Positions 36,501-47,010 of a stretch of 64,000 nucleotides of DNA are shown piece after piece. Below the pieces are notes generated by a model that worked only from the letters and a program-made list of their open reading frames with translations, ran no database searches and was not told the origin of the DNA. Source of the DNA: Romanomermis culicivorax (Eukaryota; Nematoda; Enoplea; Mermithida; Mermithidae). How positions within the stretch are numbered: the stretch's first letter is position 1; each line of letters begins with the position of its first letter. The stretch spans positions 62,001 to 126,000 of the forward strand of contig CAWUHX010000307.1 in the NCBI GenBank assembly GCA_963922205.1, read 5' to 3'. Made by a program: the position numbers and the translations under genes.

Positions 36501-39500
36501 AAACTTGTCGGCATTCGCCCTGGCTTTTATAGCACGAACCAAACATTGGAAGTGATGTACGAATGGTGCTGCAGCGACGTCTGCAAGACAGTGACTAACC
36601 TCTTCATCGAGGAGGGACAAGTCGCTTCGTGGGACAGCACTACGGCCCTAAGCACCTTAGGCGATGTAGGTGGATGCAGTCCCACTGCAGGCCAGTGCAC
36701 TACTCTAGACGGGGTCATTGTCTGGCCTGCACAAAACTTCACGGCGCGGTGTCATTATCACCCCAAGGGAAATTACACTGCGTCCATGTCAGGGAACCAC
36801 GTCATCATCGATGATCTACAGGTTGCCCTCAAGATCCCGGGAAACTCCCGTGTCTTCCAACTGTGCCCAGAACTACGTTCCACCACAGTCCGGACGGATC
36901 AGGGTCTTCTCCTTCGCATCCACGGGAGATACAATTTGACCGAAAGCATGTTCAGAGTGGCAACGGACAGCCGTCCCGATCCTGTCAATGCCAAACTGAA
37001 CTATCTGGCTCAGCAGATCAAGGAGTCGGAAATTAACGGTTTCCGGTTCACGTGGCTTGAGCTCTGCTCTCACGCTCAACGCTATCTTGATCTGACTTGG
37101 CAGTTGCTTCGCTTCGACCCTACCCTGGATGCCCGGGCATTCCTCCAGAGGAATGACCTGACGGCGGAATTCACAGGCGATGCGCTGACAATATGGCCGT
37201 GTCAGAAGGTCAACGCCACCTACGTTTACCATTCGTACCGGGTGGGGAACGTTTGCTACAAGTACTTACCTGTACAGGTTGGCGGCACCATCTACTTCGC
37301 CACCCCCGGTGGTCCGGATCTCATTAAATCTAGCCCAATTGTGCCGTGTCATCACCACTTTACAGGGATTTTCCGAAATCGCTCGGGCTGGTTTACTGAG
37401 TCTGGCGCGGTCCATGTGAGCCACATCCCACTGGAACTCTTCTGGAAGCAGCGCTTCAACATCACTCACTTTGAGGCACCGGCGCTCTTCCATGACCAGT
37501 TGGCGATGACCCCTTCAAACTTTGCCTTCTTTAAACAGTACGTTTACAAGACTGAGCAAATTGAAGCGGTACTCAACCGGCTGGTAAACTTTACCGCTGG
37601 TCTATCCCTGCAACCAGACGCCATCTACCAGGCCTTTGCAGGGGTAGGAACCGACATCAAGGCCTCTCTGGAAGGTGTCGGTTTGGCAGCAAACCATGTT
37701 ATTACGGGTCAAGAGCACACCCTCGCCCAGGGCTTGCATGCTGTCCTGAGCGGGCCGGTCCAGTTGATCTTTAACATCCTAATTACCCTGACAGTGCTGA
37801 TCGGTGCCGGATACCTTGCCTATCTTGGTGTATCTTATTATCTCAGCTACCGTCTGCGGAGCAAACAGGTCAGGTTTGTTAGCCGTTTCTCCCCGTTGGG
37901 TCTTTACCGCAAAGTCCAACGCTGGATCGGTTTTCACTACGTGCAAAACGATGTGCCCTCCCAGCTTGACCGAATCACACCGTGCTTCATCGTGCTGCTG
38001 GACACCAAGGAAACTCCTGCTTTCCTTGACACGGGTTGCCCACGCACTATCATTAGCCAACGCCTTCATAAGGCCTTGGCTAAAGAAAGTCCGAAGGCGG
38101 TCATGGCGTTCCAGCAACATCACGACTTTAACCCATTGATGAGCATCAATGGTAAAGCCGTTCATACCATCGTTTCGGGACCATATGAAATCATGTTGCC
38201 CGGAAACCACCAGCCGAACACACGGATCGATGTACATCTCCATGTGTGCAAGACTACGTCTCCCTTCTGGGCACCTGTTGACCTTATACTCGGACTGGAC
38301 TTCTTAGAACAGTTCAAGAACATTATGTTTGACTACCAACGTAATGTTTGTCGGCTGGACGCGGTAGAATTACCCCTCCTGCTGACCACGCCGGAGATTG
38401 ACCAGATCGACCCCTGGTGGGAGAACACCCGTGCTCTCTCGCGAAACTCACACAGGTCGGGATCACAATCGCGGTCCAGGGCTTCGTCCATCTCTCGGCC
38501 ACACTCACGGGCCTCCTCAGTTGCCTCATCACGTGGGTCAACTAGGGGATCCCGGGCCTCTTCTAGACGGGCAAGTCGTCATCTGTCGACCTTGCACGGG
38601 TCAGGTTGCCCTCGACCTCTGCCTGGAACCTCTCCAGTTACGCTCGAGAAGGGCCGATACCGCGAGCCAAGTGATTCAGATGCTCCGACATCACCCGTGC
38701 CAAACGCGCCTCCGCTATCGGACACCGAGGTTGAATCACTAGGAGCTACTCAGAGTCCGAAGGATCACTCAGACCACATACTAACGGTACAGGATGAGTC
38801 CACCCTTCTGAATGACCCGGAACCCTCCATCGGATACGCTCTAGTAGGCCTCCTACGTCGTACGGGACTGCCGATTCCAAAGCGGTCCGGTAAGACCAAA
38901 CATGTTAGTGGTGCCACCACACCTGATTCCGGTCACGTGGTCACGGCTTTTTACCCAAATGATATTCGGACACCCCATATCAAAGTTCTTCTCAACAACT
39001 GGGTAGAAGCGAAGGCACTGGTCGACACAGGAGCTGTTTTCTCACTCTTGGACCACAAGTTAGCGGCCCAGCTGCCCAACTTGTCACTATCACCAACCAG
39101 GGCACGCCCTATCGCAGCCAACGGGTCCCCGATCCCACTGCTAGGAGCAGCCTACATCACAGTTACAGTGGCTGATGTCTCTGAACGGATTCAGGTCCAA
39201 ATACAGGAGAACTGTTCAGCTGAACTGGTCCTCGGAACCAACTTCCTCGGCCGGTTCAATTGTGTCAGTTTGAACTGGGAGAAATCTTTCCTCCAGTTCA
39301 AAGAGAGTAGAATCCCCTGTGACGGTCTCATCCACAGCCCACCTTCTGCCCGCGGCGCTTTGCCTCTGAAGGACTTGGTGATTCTAGAGCCTCGCTCCAT
39401 GACACGATTCACTGTACCTGTCCCACCAATCTATACGAACGTGCCTGAGGTGGCCTTCTTTCCGAAGCACCTCACCGGGTCTCAACGACACGTATATTTT

Positions 39501-42500
39501 GCTGGAAGCGTCAGTACCGTGACCAACGGTCACATACCGCTTCAGGTAGTCAACCCGAGTACTCATTCCGTGGTTCTCTACCCGCACACGACCATCGGTC
39601 ATGTGCAAATGCATAGTGAGCCCTCACGGGAATCACCGGTCGACTCAGACACCGTCCTCGATCGTCAGTGGGTCGAGGCCAATGCTGTAATCTCACCGGA
39701 CATCTCCCCTCGGGACCGGGCAGCCTTACTCGATCTCCTGGTTGCATACACCGACCTTTATGCTCTTGATGAAAAGGACACAGGTTCCACTGATCTCGTC
39801 CAGCACGAAATCAGCACGGGTGATGCCCGCCCAGTCCGCCGTTTTCCTTACCGGTCCTCACCTAAGGAAAAGGATCTCATCATGCAGGAGGTCAAGGCGC
39901 TCCAGGAGAAAGGTATTATTCGGCCCAGCACGTCTCCGTGGGCTACTAATACTGTCCTGGTGCGCAAGAAAAACGGTTCTCACCGTATGTGTGTTGACTT
40001 TCGTGGTCTTAACGAGGTCACGAAAAAGGATGTCTACCCTCTCCCGCGGATAGATGACATCCTCGACACACTCAAGGGTATGAAGTATTTCACTACCCTT
40101 GACCAGGCTAACGCTTATTGGTCAATCCCGATTGCCGAGGCCGATAAGGAAAAGACGGCTTTTAATACGCCTATTGGACTTTACGAATTCAATTATTTGC
40201 CTTTCGGTTTATGCAACGCGCCAGGGACATTTCAACGCCTTATGGACCTCCTCCTTACTGGAATCCAATGGCGCACGGTTCTGACTTATCTCGACGACAT
40301 TTTGGTGTTCGGGAACTCTCACACCCAAATGCTTGAGCGCCTGGCAGATGTGTTCGCCCGTCTTCGCCGGGGTGGAATGAAGCTCAGACTGAGCAAGTGC
40401 AAATTCTCGCACTCAGAGGTAGAGTACCTAGGCTATCGCATCTCACAGAGCGGCCTAGAACCTGACCAAGCCAAGCTGGCCGCCGTCCAAAACCTACCCA
40501 TTCCACAAAACGCCAAAGACATCAAGTCCTTCCTAGGCCTCGTGTCTTACTACAGGCGTTTCATCCCTGGTTGTGCCCGGCTCAGCGAGCCACTCACCAA
40601 GCTCTTACGGAAGGAAACTACTTTCCAGTGGTCAAAACCTCAGCAGGAGGCGTTCGATGAACTCCGCCGCCTGCTGACCAACCCTCCTATCCTGCGCCAT
40701 CCGGACTTTTCGAAATCCTTTATCCTTCAAACTGATGCGAGTATTTCGGGGATAGGAGCGGTTCTTAGCCAGTTAGACGAAAATGGATACGACCATCCTG
40801 TCGCGTACGCCAGCCGAGGGTTAACAGCGGCCGAGAAAAACTACTCCATTACAGAACTGGAGACTCTCGCTGTTGTCCATTTCGTCAAGCACTTTCGACC
40901 ATACCTCTTCCAGCACGAGGTGGTCGTTCAGACTGACCATACCGCGGTCAAAGCAGTGTTGGAGAAGCCTAACCCCTCTGCTCGGATCGCTCGGTGGGGA
41001 CTCGCGCTCGCCGAATTCAAACTGACAATTCGGCCGCGAAAAGGTCAGTCTAATGGTAATGCTGACGCATTATCACGCCTGCCGGATCCTAACTCCCTCA
41101 CCGGTCAGAGTATTGATGATACTCCCCTCTACAGACCTGAGGGGCACGTTATGATGATCACCGATGGTGCGCAGCACCTGGCGAGATCAAGGACCTTGAC
41201 CGATGGTGTGCAGCACCTGGCGCGTTCAAGTAATTCAGCACCGATCACTGTTGGCGCGGAGCGCCCGGTACGATCAGAGTCCTATGCCGAGATATCTGTC
41301 GGTGCGCAGCACCCCGACCTTTTCGCTGCTCAGCTGGAGGATCCGGACTTAGCCGACATCATTCGCTCTCTTAAGCCTCTGGGCGACCAGAATGATGTGC
41401 GAGGCTACCATCTGTTGGATAACGTTCTTCAGAAATGGACAGGCGAGTCCAATAAGATGGTCATACCCAGATCCATGGTTACTACCATTATCCGGGCTCA
41501 TCACGATGACATCTTAGCTGGACATTTCGGTGCTAAACGTACTGCGCGGCTCATTGCTCGCAGATACCACTGGCCCTCCCTCAGTCGGGACGTCAAGTCC
41601 TTCTGTCAGCGGTGTGATCTTTGCCAACGGAATAAGCCCGCTCGACAGAAAACCACTGCGACCCTGAAACCTATCACCATCACGGGACCGTTTCACCGGG
41701 TAGGTGTCGACTGCATGGGACCAATGACCACTAGCGAAGCTGGCAACCGTTTCATCGTAGTCTTTATCGACTACTTTACGAAATGGGTCGAGGCTTTTGC
41801 TACTCCGGACATCACTGCGCACACCATAGCCCGGCTGTTTGTAACGCAAATTGTCTGCCGGCACGGGGCACCGCAGATTCTTCAGTCAGATCGTGGCACT
41901 GATTTCACATCAAAACTGATGACTGAAATCACTGCGATCTGCGCAACGAAGAAAATCCACTCTACCGCCTATCACCCGATGACCAACGGCGAAGTGGAAC
42001 GAGCTAATCAGACGCTAGCCACACGGCTACGTATGTATGTTCATCAAGGACATACTGATTGGGATGAACACCTGCCATACGCTGTGTTTGCCGTCAATAT
42101 CAGCATGAATGAGTCAACAGGGTACTCGCCCTTTGAACTCATGTACGGTCGCACACCCATGCTCCCTGTTGACGCCGCGCTCTCATTCAACCCTCCGGCC
42201 CATATCATTAATGTTTCCTCATATGATATGGAGGTCAAACGTCATTTCACGAATGCGTTAACCTTAATCCAGAGTCGGATTGAGAAAGCACAGGAAGCCT
42301 ATGCACGGTCGTACGACCGGAGGGCACATGATGTCTCGTACAAAGTAGGGGATCAGGTGCTCAAACTGCGCACCTCCAGCAAACGTGGACTCACTCCTAA
42401 ATTGCTGCCCATCTACGATGGACCCTACCTTGTAACAAGTGTGGCATATCCCAATGTCATACTTCGTCTAGAGATGGATCAGGAAGACACTGTACATGTC

Positions 42501-42668
42501 AACCAGCTTCGACTTTACGTGTCCCCTGAACAACCGAGTGAAGCAGAGGATACACCTCCCACTTCACAGGCAACAGATTCGGCACCCGTATTGTATCCCT
42601 CAATAAGCCGGGACTTCACACCGAATCTGATTGACCCACATCTTGATGCAGAGGTCCCCGACCCGTAA
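33528..42668 (+). CDS. Gag-Env-PR-PR-RT-RNaseH-IN polyprotein frame (3046 codons)
   Basis: From ATG 33528. Residues about 1-240 are a Retrotrans_gag-type capsid domain. Around 312-385 are three zinc knuckles ([43 protein letters not shown]) and a PPKY late-domain-like motif lies near 35010. About 570-848 is Arg/Ser/Pro-rich and probably coded mainly in another frame. About 869-1460 is Env-like. Retropepsin 1 has Asp1501 (FLDTGCP) and ILGLDFL; after an Arg/Ser-rich linker, retropepsin 2 has Asp1833 (LVDTGAV) and VLGTNFL. RT has YLDD at 2254-2257; RNase H starts near Asp2403 (QTDAS). Integrase has an HHCC finger and DDE Asp2728, Asp2788, Glu2824, then a GPY-type tail. No stop anywhere. It supplies particle, copying and integration functions. 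Confidence 0.9.
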   Translation: MKSETDLPSQIENKVQAAFENALGPLNQKLEAMNGRRHPPVSSFMAPPTFSGAFGESITDFMSHLTRFFTLQGVSQTDHAYKIAFLESCLTGPALASYRDFSSSTPIPTRYEEFTAFLRRDFPVGRDSDLHQQLIQDRLQKPTESAIVYLEHLKRLSRVAYPDLATDVRDSIIKPIFLRGLKPVLRDSIKFREFTTLEETLKAACYAESQIFRDEIRYTAPSNAVFSSEPKHAGYNPDMPNRSANGRQSNAPTSSSSADEVRRLKQEMARLTAHVVKLTAQQRAPTPIQQTPPPQPSTPNQSAGRRSSGAHLQTCSFHGLCTHSDADCRAQRPTGAAPGNNAANGGRCYFCRTRAHPTDRCDRPCPHCPQVRVHRSTACPQRNPANTGENVYQDTGYSSQGTNVYHQRNGYHPPNGTGNHYRQPIRRNNAVGATDGPPHPDPLDLDDEALAEHLTDSSQQCYPVCVISIGFSVVQAAQVPVPMNVSDIPLPPPPPKYAMPVTLDPSTTPQFVGHANILASYRIPKLKTAEPAPAANTTSSAPPAPIVPPGPPPSIPTDSATEVLDQVEPMNLSGILPSSSGDPRAGTRNLSQSTTLLISCSQSHRPSKTRCWPSGQSTWPKSTRICRGLSSTSHQMSKRSRPPTSCLQHPSRCAYYDPTSPAGHSSSLPMELSPSRPSRSSYWTGSHPRLQSMPSAEQSNRPVGFSCLLPPPHHRQQRNLLPRHRQRKWILLLPRPRPRNLQMILHRRQQPNIHRRQQPTSIRRHQPARHLRPPRPSRPSSNPWPSTRPYVQLMRMSALLKHHRSQRQSTHGRRKSVPFGKSSPAVNWSSISPTRNQSRPTATKKKSDTAPQARFVKLSEHLQITFVQLFLTIKLTLVASLFLGVSLSAPAAQYQFCGLSRSGHPLELPQRVECKPPQSSWSPRRMNVTVYVPSSDPITTTAWKCTLRSRKVCTNTGFFGSRGITADVITTQHLAPAACTLAHRTKMFGSQKLVGIRPGFYSTNQTLEVMYEWCCSDVCKTVTNLFIEEGQVASWDSTTALSTLGDVGGCSPTAGQCTTLDGVIVWPAQNFTARCHYHPKGNYTASMSGNHVIIDDLQVALKIPGNSRVFQLCPELRSTTVRTDQGLLLRIHGRYNLTESMFRVATDSRPDPVNAKLNYLAQQIKESEINGFRFTWLELCSHAQRYLDLTWQLLRFDPTLDARAFLQRNDLTAEFTGDALTIWPCQKVNATYVYHSYRVGNVCYKYLPVQVGGTIYFATPGGPDLIKSSPIVPCHHHFTGIFRNRSGWFTESGAVHVSHIPLELFWKQRFNITHFEAPALFHDQLAMTPSNFAFFKQYVYKTEQIEAVLNRLVNFTAGLSLQPDAIYQAFAGVGTDIKASLEGVGLAANHVITGQEHTLAQGLHAVLSGPVQLIFNILITLTVLIGAGYLAYLGVSYYLSYRLRSKQVRFVSRFSPLGLYRKVQRWIGFHYVQNDVPSQLDRITPCFIVLLDTKETPAFLDTGCPRTIISQRLHKALAKESPKAVMAFQQHHDFNPLMSINGKAVHTIVSGPYEIMLPGNHQPNTRIDVHLHVCKTTSPFWAPVDLILGLDFLEQFKNIMFDYQRNVCRLDAVELPLLLTTPEIDQIDPWWENTRALSRNSHRSGSQSRSRASSISRPHSRASSVASSRGSTRGSRASSRRASRHLSTLHGSGCPRPLPGTSPVTLEKGRYREPSDSDAPTSPVPNAPPLSDTEVESLGATQSPKDHSDHILTVQDESTLLNDPEPSIGYALVGLLRRTGLPIPKRSGKTKHVSGATTPDSGHVVTAFYPNDIRTPHIKVLLNNWVEAKALVDTGAVFSLLDHKLAAQLPNLSLSPTRARPIAANGSPIPLLGAAYITVTVADVSERIQVQIQENCSAELVLGTNFLGRFNCVSLNWEKSFLQFKESRIPCDGLIHSPPSARGALPLKDLVILEPRSMTRFTVPVPPIYTNVPEVAFFPKHLTGSQRHVYFAGSVSTVTNGHIPLQVVNPSTHSVVLYPHTTIGHVQMHSEPSRESPVDSDTVLDRQWVEANAVISPDISPRDRAALLDLLVAYTDLYALDEKDTGSTDLVQHEISTGDARPVRRFPYRSSPKEKDLIMQEVKALQEKGIIRPSTSPWATNTVLVRKKNGSHRMCVDFRGLNEVTKKDVYPLPRIDDILDTLKGMKYFTTLDQANAYWSIPIAEADKEKTAFNTPIGLYEFNYLPFGLCNAPGTFQRLMDLLLTGIQWRTVLTYLDDILVFGNSHTQMLERLADVFARLRRGGMKLRLSKCKFSHSEVEYLGYRISQSGLEPDQAKLAAVQNLPIPQNAKDIKSFLGLVSYYRRFIPGCARLSEPLTKLLRKETTFQWSKPQQEAFDELRRLLTNPPILRHPDFSKSFILQTDASISGIGAVLSQLDENGYDHPVAYASRGLTAAEKNYSITELETLAVVHFVKHFRPYLFQHEVVVQTDHTAVKAVLEKPNPSARIARWGLALAEFKLTIRPRKGQSNGNADALSRLPDPNSLTGQSIDDTPLYRPEGHVMMITDGAQHLARSRTLTDGVQHLARSSNSAPITVGAERPVRSESYAEISVGAQHPDLFAAQLEDPDLADIIRSLKPLGDQNDVRGYHLLDNVLQKWTGESNKMVIPRSMVTTIIRAHHDDILAGHFGAKRTARLIARRYHWPSLSRDVKSFCQRCDLCQRNKPARQKTTATLKPITITGPFHRVGVDCMGPMTTSEAGNRFIVVFIDYFTKWVEAFATPDITAHTIARLFVTQIVCRHGAPQILQSDRGTDFTSKLMTEITAICATKKIHSTAYHPMTNGEVERANQTLATRLRMYVHQGHTDWDEHLPYAVFAVNISMNESTGYSPFELMYGRTPMLPVDAALSFNPPAHIINVSSYDMEVKRHFTNALTLIQSRIEKAQEAYARSYDRRAHDVSYKVGDQVLKLRTSSKRGLTPKLLPIYDGPYLVTSVAYPNVILRLEMDQEDTVHVNQLRLYVSPEQPSEAEDTPPTSQATDSAPVLYPSISRDFTPNLIDPHLDAEVPDP
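35334..36070 (+). CDS. Alternative-frame exon ending in an acidic Gag tail (dual-coding region)
   Basis: This frame, -1 relative to the polyprotein, is open from 35279 to a TGA at 36068-36070 and looks the more protein-like: a helical stretch ([36 protein letters not shown]) followed by Ala/Pro/Ser-rich sequence and an acidic end (SSDSDEEEI). A candidate 86-bp intron, 35248-35333 (GTATAC...TTGTTCACAG), would join Gag to it in phase, splitting a Glu codon. The polyprotein frame over the same bases is Arg/Ser/Pro-rich and lacks domain character. I infer two products: a spliced Gag with acidic tail and an unspliced full-length polyprotein. Confidence 0.55.
36132..37905 (+). CDS. Env-like glycoprotein segment inside the polyprotein frame
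   Basis: Begins after an acceptor (GTTTGTACAG, ending 36131). A hydrophobic signal-like segment is followed by a Cys-rich ectodomain with many N-glycosylation sequons (NVT, NQT, NFT, NYT, NLT, NAT, NRS, NIT) and, near 37770-37845, a transmembrane span ([19 protein letters not shown]) with a basic tail. It would mediate membrane attachment and fusion of particles. Retroelement env genes normally sit 3' of pol; here it lies between gag and the proteases in one frame. I cannot assign the fusion-protein class by eye. Separate expression from a spliced mRNA is suggested by the acceptor. Confidence 0.7.
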
Positions 42669-42692
42669 CTCAGGATGCACTCTCTTCATTGT

Positions 42693-42738
42693 CCCCGCTT
42701 ACGGACGAGGACGTCCTTTTTCGAAGGACCGCCGTGCC
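42693..42738 (+). repeat. First copy of a sequence repeated at the 3' LTR edge
   Basis: GGACGAGGACGTCCTTTTTCGAAGGACCGCCGTG occurs here just after the stop codon, and again at about 43155-43188 abutting the 3' LTR (with one changed base). It can form a hairpin (GGACG...CGTCC and TCC...GGA words). Confidence 0.7.
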
Positions 42739-42820
42739 CCTCACGAAGTATCCACTCTTGTCCATGCTGGATCTTAGTGGATAGAAGAGAGCGTTCAGCA
42801 ACCTAAGCGTCACGCCTTAG

Positions 42821-42915
42821 GCGCATCCTCACGCGATAGCCTACACCTCTCAGGGTGCATCCTCTGCGATAGCCCGACAATCTGTACCTCACTGGGCGCA
42901 TCCTCTGCGATAGCC
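42821..42915 (+). repeat. Three GCGCATCCTCTGCGATAGCC units
   Basis: Near-identical 19-21 bp units at about 42821, 42855 and 42895, spaced about 37 bp apart in the 3' untranslated part of the element. Confidence 0.7.
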
Positions 42916-42952
42916 TACATCTTGCCCTGAAAATTTTTCTTTTTTGTGTTCC

Positions 42953-43131
42953 AGACCTTCGCACAGGATATTCAATGTCGGCAACTTCACGCATCAACAA
43001 CCTCCGGTCACCATACCACCGAACGAATTACGATCAAAGAAGGCCTCATCCACCGACAACCCAACGGACCTATTCGACCACTCTCGCCGTCACACCTTGG
43101 AATGACCTACGACCACGGACACGCCGCATAA
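42953..43131 (+). CDS. Candidate 3' accessory exon of the first gypsy element
   Basis: Starts straight after an excellent acceptor (TTTTCTTTTTTGTGTTCCAG, ending 42952) between the polyprotein stop and the 3' LTR. One frame stays open for 59 codons (TFAQDIQCRQLHAS... to TAA at 43131), and another frame, Arg-rich, stays open slightly longer. No ATG leads the exon, so it would need an upstream spliced start, as small accessory genes of complex retroviruses do. Product not recognised. Confidence 0.35.
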
Positions 43132-43154
43132 AACCTCACTACTGACCACTGCAA

Positions 43155-43188
43155 GGACGAGGACGCCCTTTTTCGAAGGACCGCCGTG
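43155..43188 (+). promoter_or_regulatory. Sequence abutting the 3' LTR (polypurine-tract position)
   Basis: GGACGAGGACGCCC...TTTCGAAGGACCGCCG precedes TGTCACGTG. It is only partly purine-rich, so it is not a textbook polypurine tract, but by position it should prime plus-strand synthesis. Confidence 0.4.
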
Positions 43189-44645
43189 TCACGTGCCGCT
43201 CAATTCTCCAACGTCACGTGATCCCGATCATGCCGACATTTTGTTATTTTTCATGTTTCGTTTATTACTCGATCATGCTTTTGTTTATTTCATTTTTACA
43301 CATGCATTTTACGTTCGTTGTTATATTTTTCATGCATTTCTATGCTTCGTTTTGTTGTATTTTTATTTCTTTACAAACGCGGGCTACAGTAGGCCCTTTA
43401 GCTAAAAACTTCCGCCAGTCGTGCTCCACGAGCACATGGCTATTTTTGGTGCGCTCACGCACCTCTTATCATCAAAAATTAGCGTCGTTTTTGTTACGCA
43501 AAACGACTAGCTAAGAAGTTTTAGCTAAAGACGTTCATATGCTTAGCATAGGCACTGCAGCCGGCCTCAGTGCTAAACGCATGTGAATGAAAAAATGTCT
43601 ATGTGCTCATAGGCATCTTCTGCATCGCGTCTAGCTGCAGAAGTTAGCTTGAGCGCCGAGAAACTCCGCCCAAGCTGCAGCTGTAGCCAAACATGTCCTT
43701 AAAAGGACATGTTTCTTTAGTTTTTCGCTCATTCTTGGGTTCACCAAGCTTTCGTCCAGTTGTCACTCCGCGTCCGCCGCCTCCTCGTCAAATTTGCATA
43801 ATTTTATTATATACTTGTGCGTCCGCCGCCTTACTACTAATAAATTTGCATAAATTTGCCCGTGTTCACTGCGTCCGCCGCTTATCGTCTACAGTACCCC
43901 GCTGCCCATCAGTGCCAGGTGTCCGACCGCCCCGGTTCGTGAATTAAACGTTGGAGTTTCGCCTCCCGCTCGCTCCCGCTCCCTCCCGCTCGCCGCCGCT
44001 CGCCGCCGCTCGCCGCCTAGGACGTTTGAGGATCGCATCCCCCGCTCCCAGTGCCAGAAGACCGAAAGCATCCAGGGACTTGCCGCCCGTTGCGTCGTAA
44101 TCGCTTGAGAAACAGGACTAGGTGAGTCTTCTCAGGGGATTGTTGTTATTTGTGGGTTATTTGTTGGGAAATCCTTCCTAAGTCGGTTTCCCAAGGTTTC
44201 CACAGATAAGTAGGGCCTCCACCTCTCAGGTTCGGGCTAAAAGGGGCTGTCTGGTTCATAATCGGGTCCCATAACTTAGGTCATTTTACGGGTGACCCTG
44301 TCCCCACTCTCACTGAGTAGGACTCGGGGATTGTCGCACCTAGCCTGGCAGCGTTGTCCATTACCCTACAGCAAGACCCCAAGGACAACCCAAGAGAACC
44401 AACTATAGACCTCTCTATAGCCACCAATTGCCAGGTTAGGCCCCAACGCCAACTTGGGAAGCCTGGGGAAAATGCCAGTATCCATCAGGAGTCACAGCCT
44501 ATTACTCACTGTAATAGGATCAATCTGATATGGTTCACCATCAATGTGACGTCTAAAACACGGTACTACCTGATGAGATACCCAAACCTCCCCAGCTCTC
44601 CCAAGATCAACATGTCATACACGTGACATGGCGTAAAATGTGACA
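43187..44645 (+). repeat. 3' LTR of first gypsy element
   Basis: 1459 bp, nearly identical to the 5' LTR; carries three rather than four CCGCTCGCCG units and an extra CTGTAAT near 44510. Confidence 0.93.
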
Positions 44646-44649
44646 CATT
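44646..44649. repeat. Target-site duplication of first LTR element, right (CATT)
   Basis: Matches 28408-28411. Confidence 0.85.
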
Positions 44650-45540
44650 TTATACAAAACAGACTGTAAGATCAATTTTATACGCAATTTTTACCAAGTG
44701 GAAAACTTTACTGTAGAAATACGCCAAATTAAAAAAAAGGCAAAATCATAAAAAAACAGTATTCGTCGATTGGGACAAACAGGTGTCCATATCCGTGTAA
44801 TACTCAAGAAATATTGACCACCGTCAATAACACTTGGTTAAACCAGGCTATTGAAAGAAAGTTTCATCTGTTCTGTTTGCCGCACATCTGACGCAAAATT
44901 TTTTTCATTGATTACAGTAATAAGCCTACTAATTTGTCCTATATTGAACTTACTTCCATGGGATCACTGCATCGATCATTTGAAAATGAATGGAGTATAA
45001 GCTGTTGTGAAATTTTCTCTTTGTATCATTGAGAATTAAAAAATACAAGTTTGATATTATGTTGATTATTCTTTGCCAACTACAAAATTACTGTATTTTC
45101 AAAATTCGAGGAATGGGTTTTTTGTGCCAAAATTTCGAATGGCACAAAAAATTTTGAACGCTTGTGTCAATTGGCTCAAATCTTTAGACTGGACTAAGGC
45201 CGAATTTCCTTAATTTTTAGTCATTTTATAGGCTGAAAACGTAAATTTCTCGGCGCTTCACGCCGAGTCAATGCTAACTACTTTTATAAGTCTTGAAAGC
45301 AAGCGAATTCTATTCGCACAGTTCACTTGTATTATCGCAACAGACTTTAAGATTGGCAATGAATGGTAAATGAATATAGAAATTGTTAACTTCCTCTGTT
45401 CATTCAGTGCTGGGGCAACCGAAATTTTTCCTTTTTTTGGTGTTTGATTGGAGCAGAAAAATTGACATATTTGTCACAATTTTTCAGCCAAAAAATTATG
45501 CGACGCGACTTTCGACTTGGTTTTTCCAGGAGAAAGTAAT
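44650..45540. other. Non-coding host DNA
   Basis: AT-rich, with no gene recognised. Continues the sequence interrupted by the first LTR element. Confidence 0.4.
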
Positions 45541-46007
45541 TATAGACATTGAAAAACGAAAAATATTTATTGCTGTTACACAAAACAAAACGAAAGAAAA
45601 ATGCAAAGTGAAATACATAATATAATATCATGTAAAGAATAAGATTAGTAAATCGACTCGCAAGAAATGTAAATATTTTAAGAAATGGGTAAATTATGCA
45701 GCAATAGGGTGCAAAGGTTATTTGAAAAGTAACAACTTACATGCACCCCCCAATTCGATTATCAAAGTTTAGAGGTTTAATTTTTTCTTTGAAAGTGTAC
45801 AAACTGGGAGAATTAACGATATCAAAAAATAAAGAGTTCCAGACATTAATATAACGGTTAAAAAAATCAAACTGGCAAGCAGTAGTATGAACTGACTTTA
45901 TTGTCAATCTTAGATCATGATTACAACACGTATTATTGTTGTTTGTACAGAAAAAGTTATCAGGATTTAGAATTGTTTTTTGTGGATTATGTTGTACATG
46001 GTACAGA
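45541..46007 (-). pseudogene. LINE fragment, C-terminal coding end and 3' UTR
   Basis: On the minus strand, 46007-45737 encodes the end of a CR1/jockey-like LINE ORF2 (NPDNFFCTNNNN, RLTIKSVHTTACQFDFFNRYINVWNS, FKEKIKPLNFDNRIGGCM then TAA). A 3' UTR with AATAAA near 45571 follows. The second gypsy element separates it from the RT part at 60202-61440. Relative to that part the reading frame is shifted by one, so the LINE was probably already damaged. Confidence 0.7.
46004..46007. repeat. Target-site duplication of second LTR element (CAGA)
   Basis: CAGA precedes the left LTR and recurs at 60202-60205 beyond the right LTR. Confidence 0.85.
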
Positions 46008-46599
46008 TGTTGTATCTTGGTTTGGCCGGGGCGGAGATGATGCGGCGTGAGCAGGATTGGGATTCCAAGGTTGCATCCTTAATGTACGTGCGTCCCACGC
46101 CCACGTTTACCCGATAACCTAATTGCTGGTACTTAAACCCCGACAATAGTTAACCCAACAATTAAAGAAAAGCTTAGTTTCTTTAATTGTCTCCCTTATT
46201 TCTCCGTATCAAGAGACGAAGGAGCTTTCCTACCTATTTATTATTATACGATAAAAGTATGAGAACTTACGTGACAAAAACGCGACAGGCGAGGCGAAGA
46301 AAAGTAATAACAATCAATCGACTCCCACGCATGGGCGAGAAAAGACGAGAAGGCGTGGTGGGAGGCTGCTAATATGTGCTAGTGGTGGCCGGCGGGGCAC
46401 ACAACTAGTAGAAAAATAAGAACACACAAAAGTATACGTTAATCGATAAGTGAATAGAGAGAGACCAGCGCACGCGTACCGACGTGCGCTACAGTAAGAT
46501 GGCCACTGGTGGTCCGCGTTGCTCTCTCCACTTGCCACCTGCGGGCCTGTGACGCGTTTTGACAAAACAGTAAAAATCGGCGGAAAACACACTACAACA
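46008..46599 (-). repeat. 3' LTR of second gypsy element (left copy)
   Basis: 592 bp, TGTTGTATC...CACTACAACA. Short frames within it occur in both LTRs. Confidence 0.92.
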
Positions 46600-46612
46600 C
46601 CCCTCCCCCCTT
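46600..46612 (-). promoter_or_regulatory. Polypurine tract of second gypsy element
   Basis: On the minus strand AAGGGGGGAGGGG runs straight into the 3' LTR; plus-strand DNA synthesis would be primed here. Confidence 0.8.
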
Positions 46613-47010
46613 GCAGTAGATCGCCCTAAGCGATCGTCAAGAAATACCGAAAAACATGCAAGGGGAAGGGCTCCGCCACTACAGGCCGTGGCCGGGGTTG
46701 CCGAAGAATTCTTCCGCGTCACACAGCGGGGCCGGCGGAGTTGTTGGGGTAGTTTGAACCGATTTTTGGGGCGGCGACAATAGTGCGTCCAGCGGCAAGG
46801 TGTACAGACAAAACGGGGCAAGTGGGGGCGTGTAGCGGGCCACCGGCGGTCAACTTACTGTGTGCTTGCAGCGTCGGCTGCACGTGCGCTGGAAACTAGT
46901 ACAAAAGTATAAAGCAAAACGAGATTAGAAATAAAACAACCAGATGAAAATGAGGTTAAGAAACACAAAAAACGAAGAAAAAACAATGTTACTGTACAAA
47001 AAGCTCTTGG
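46613..47010 (-). other. 3' untranslated segment of second gypsy element
   Basis: Between the stop of the third gene and the polypurine tract. No gene supported. Confidence 0.5.

Larger units (their letters stand above)
28412..44645 (+). mobile_element. Ty3/gypsy-type LTR retroelement with Env, 16.2 kb, nearly pristine
   Basis: Two LTRs of 1462 and 1459 bp, TG...CA ends (TGTCACGTG...GTGACA), a 4-bp target duplication, a primer-binding site right after the 5' LTR, a 3.65-kb leader and one 3046-codon open frame with Gag, Env-like, protease, RT, RNase H and integrase parts. RT-RNase H-integrase order is the Ty3/gypsy order. The two LTRs differ by two substitutions, one 10-bp unit (four against three copies of CCGCTCGCCG) and one 7-bp indel, so the insertion is very young and the copy is probably competent. 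Its length is well above the usual gypsy range. Confidence 0.95.
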
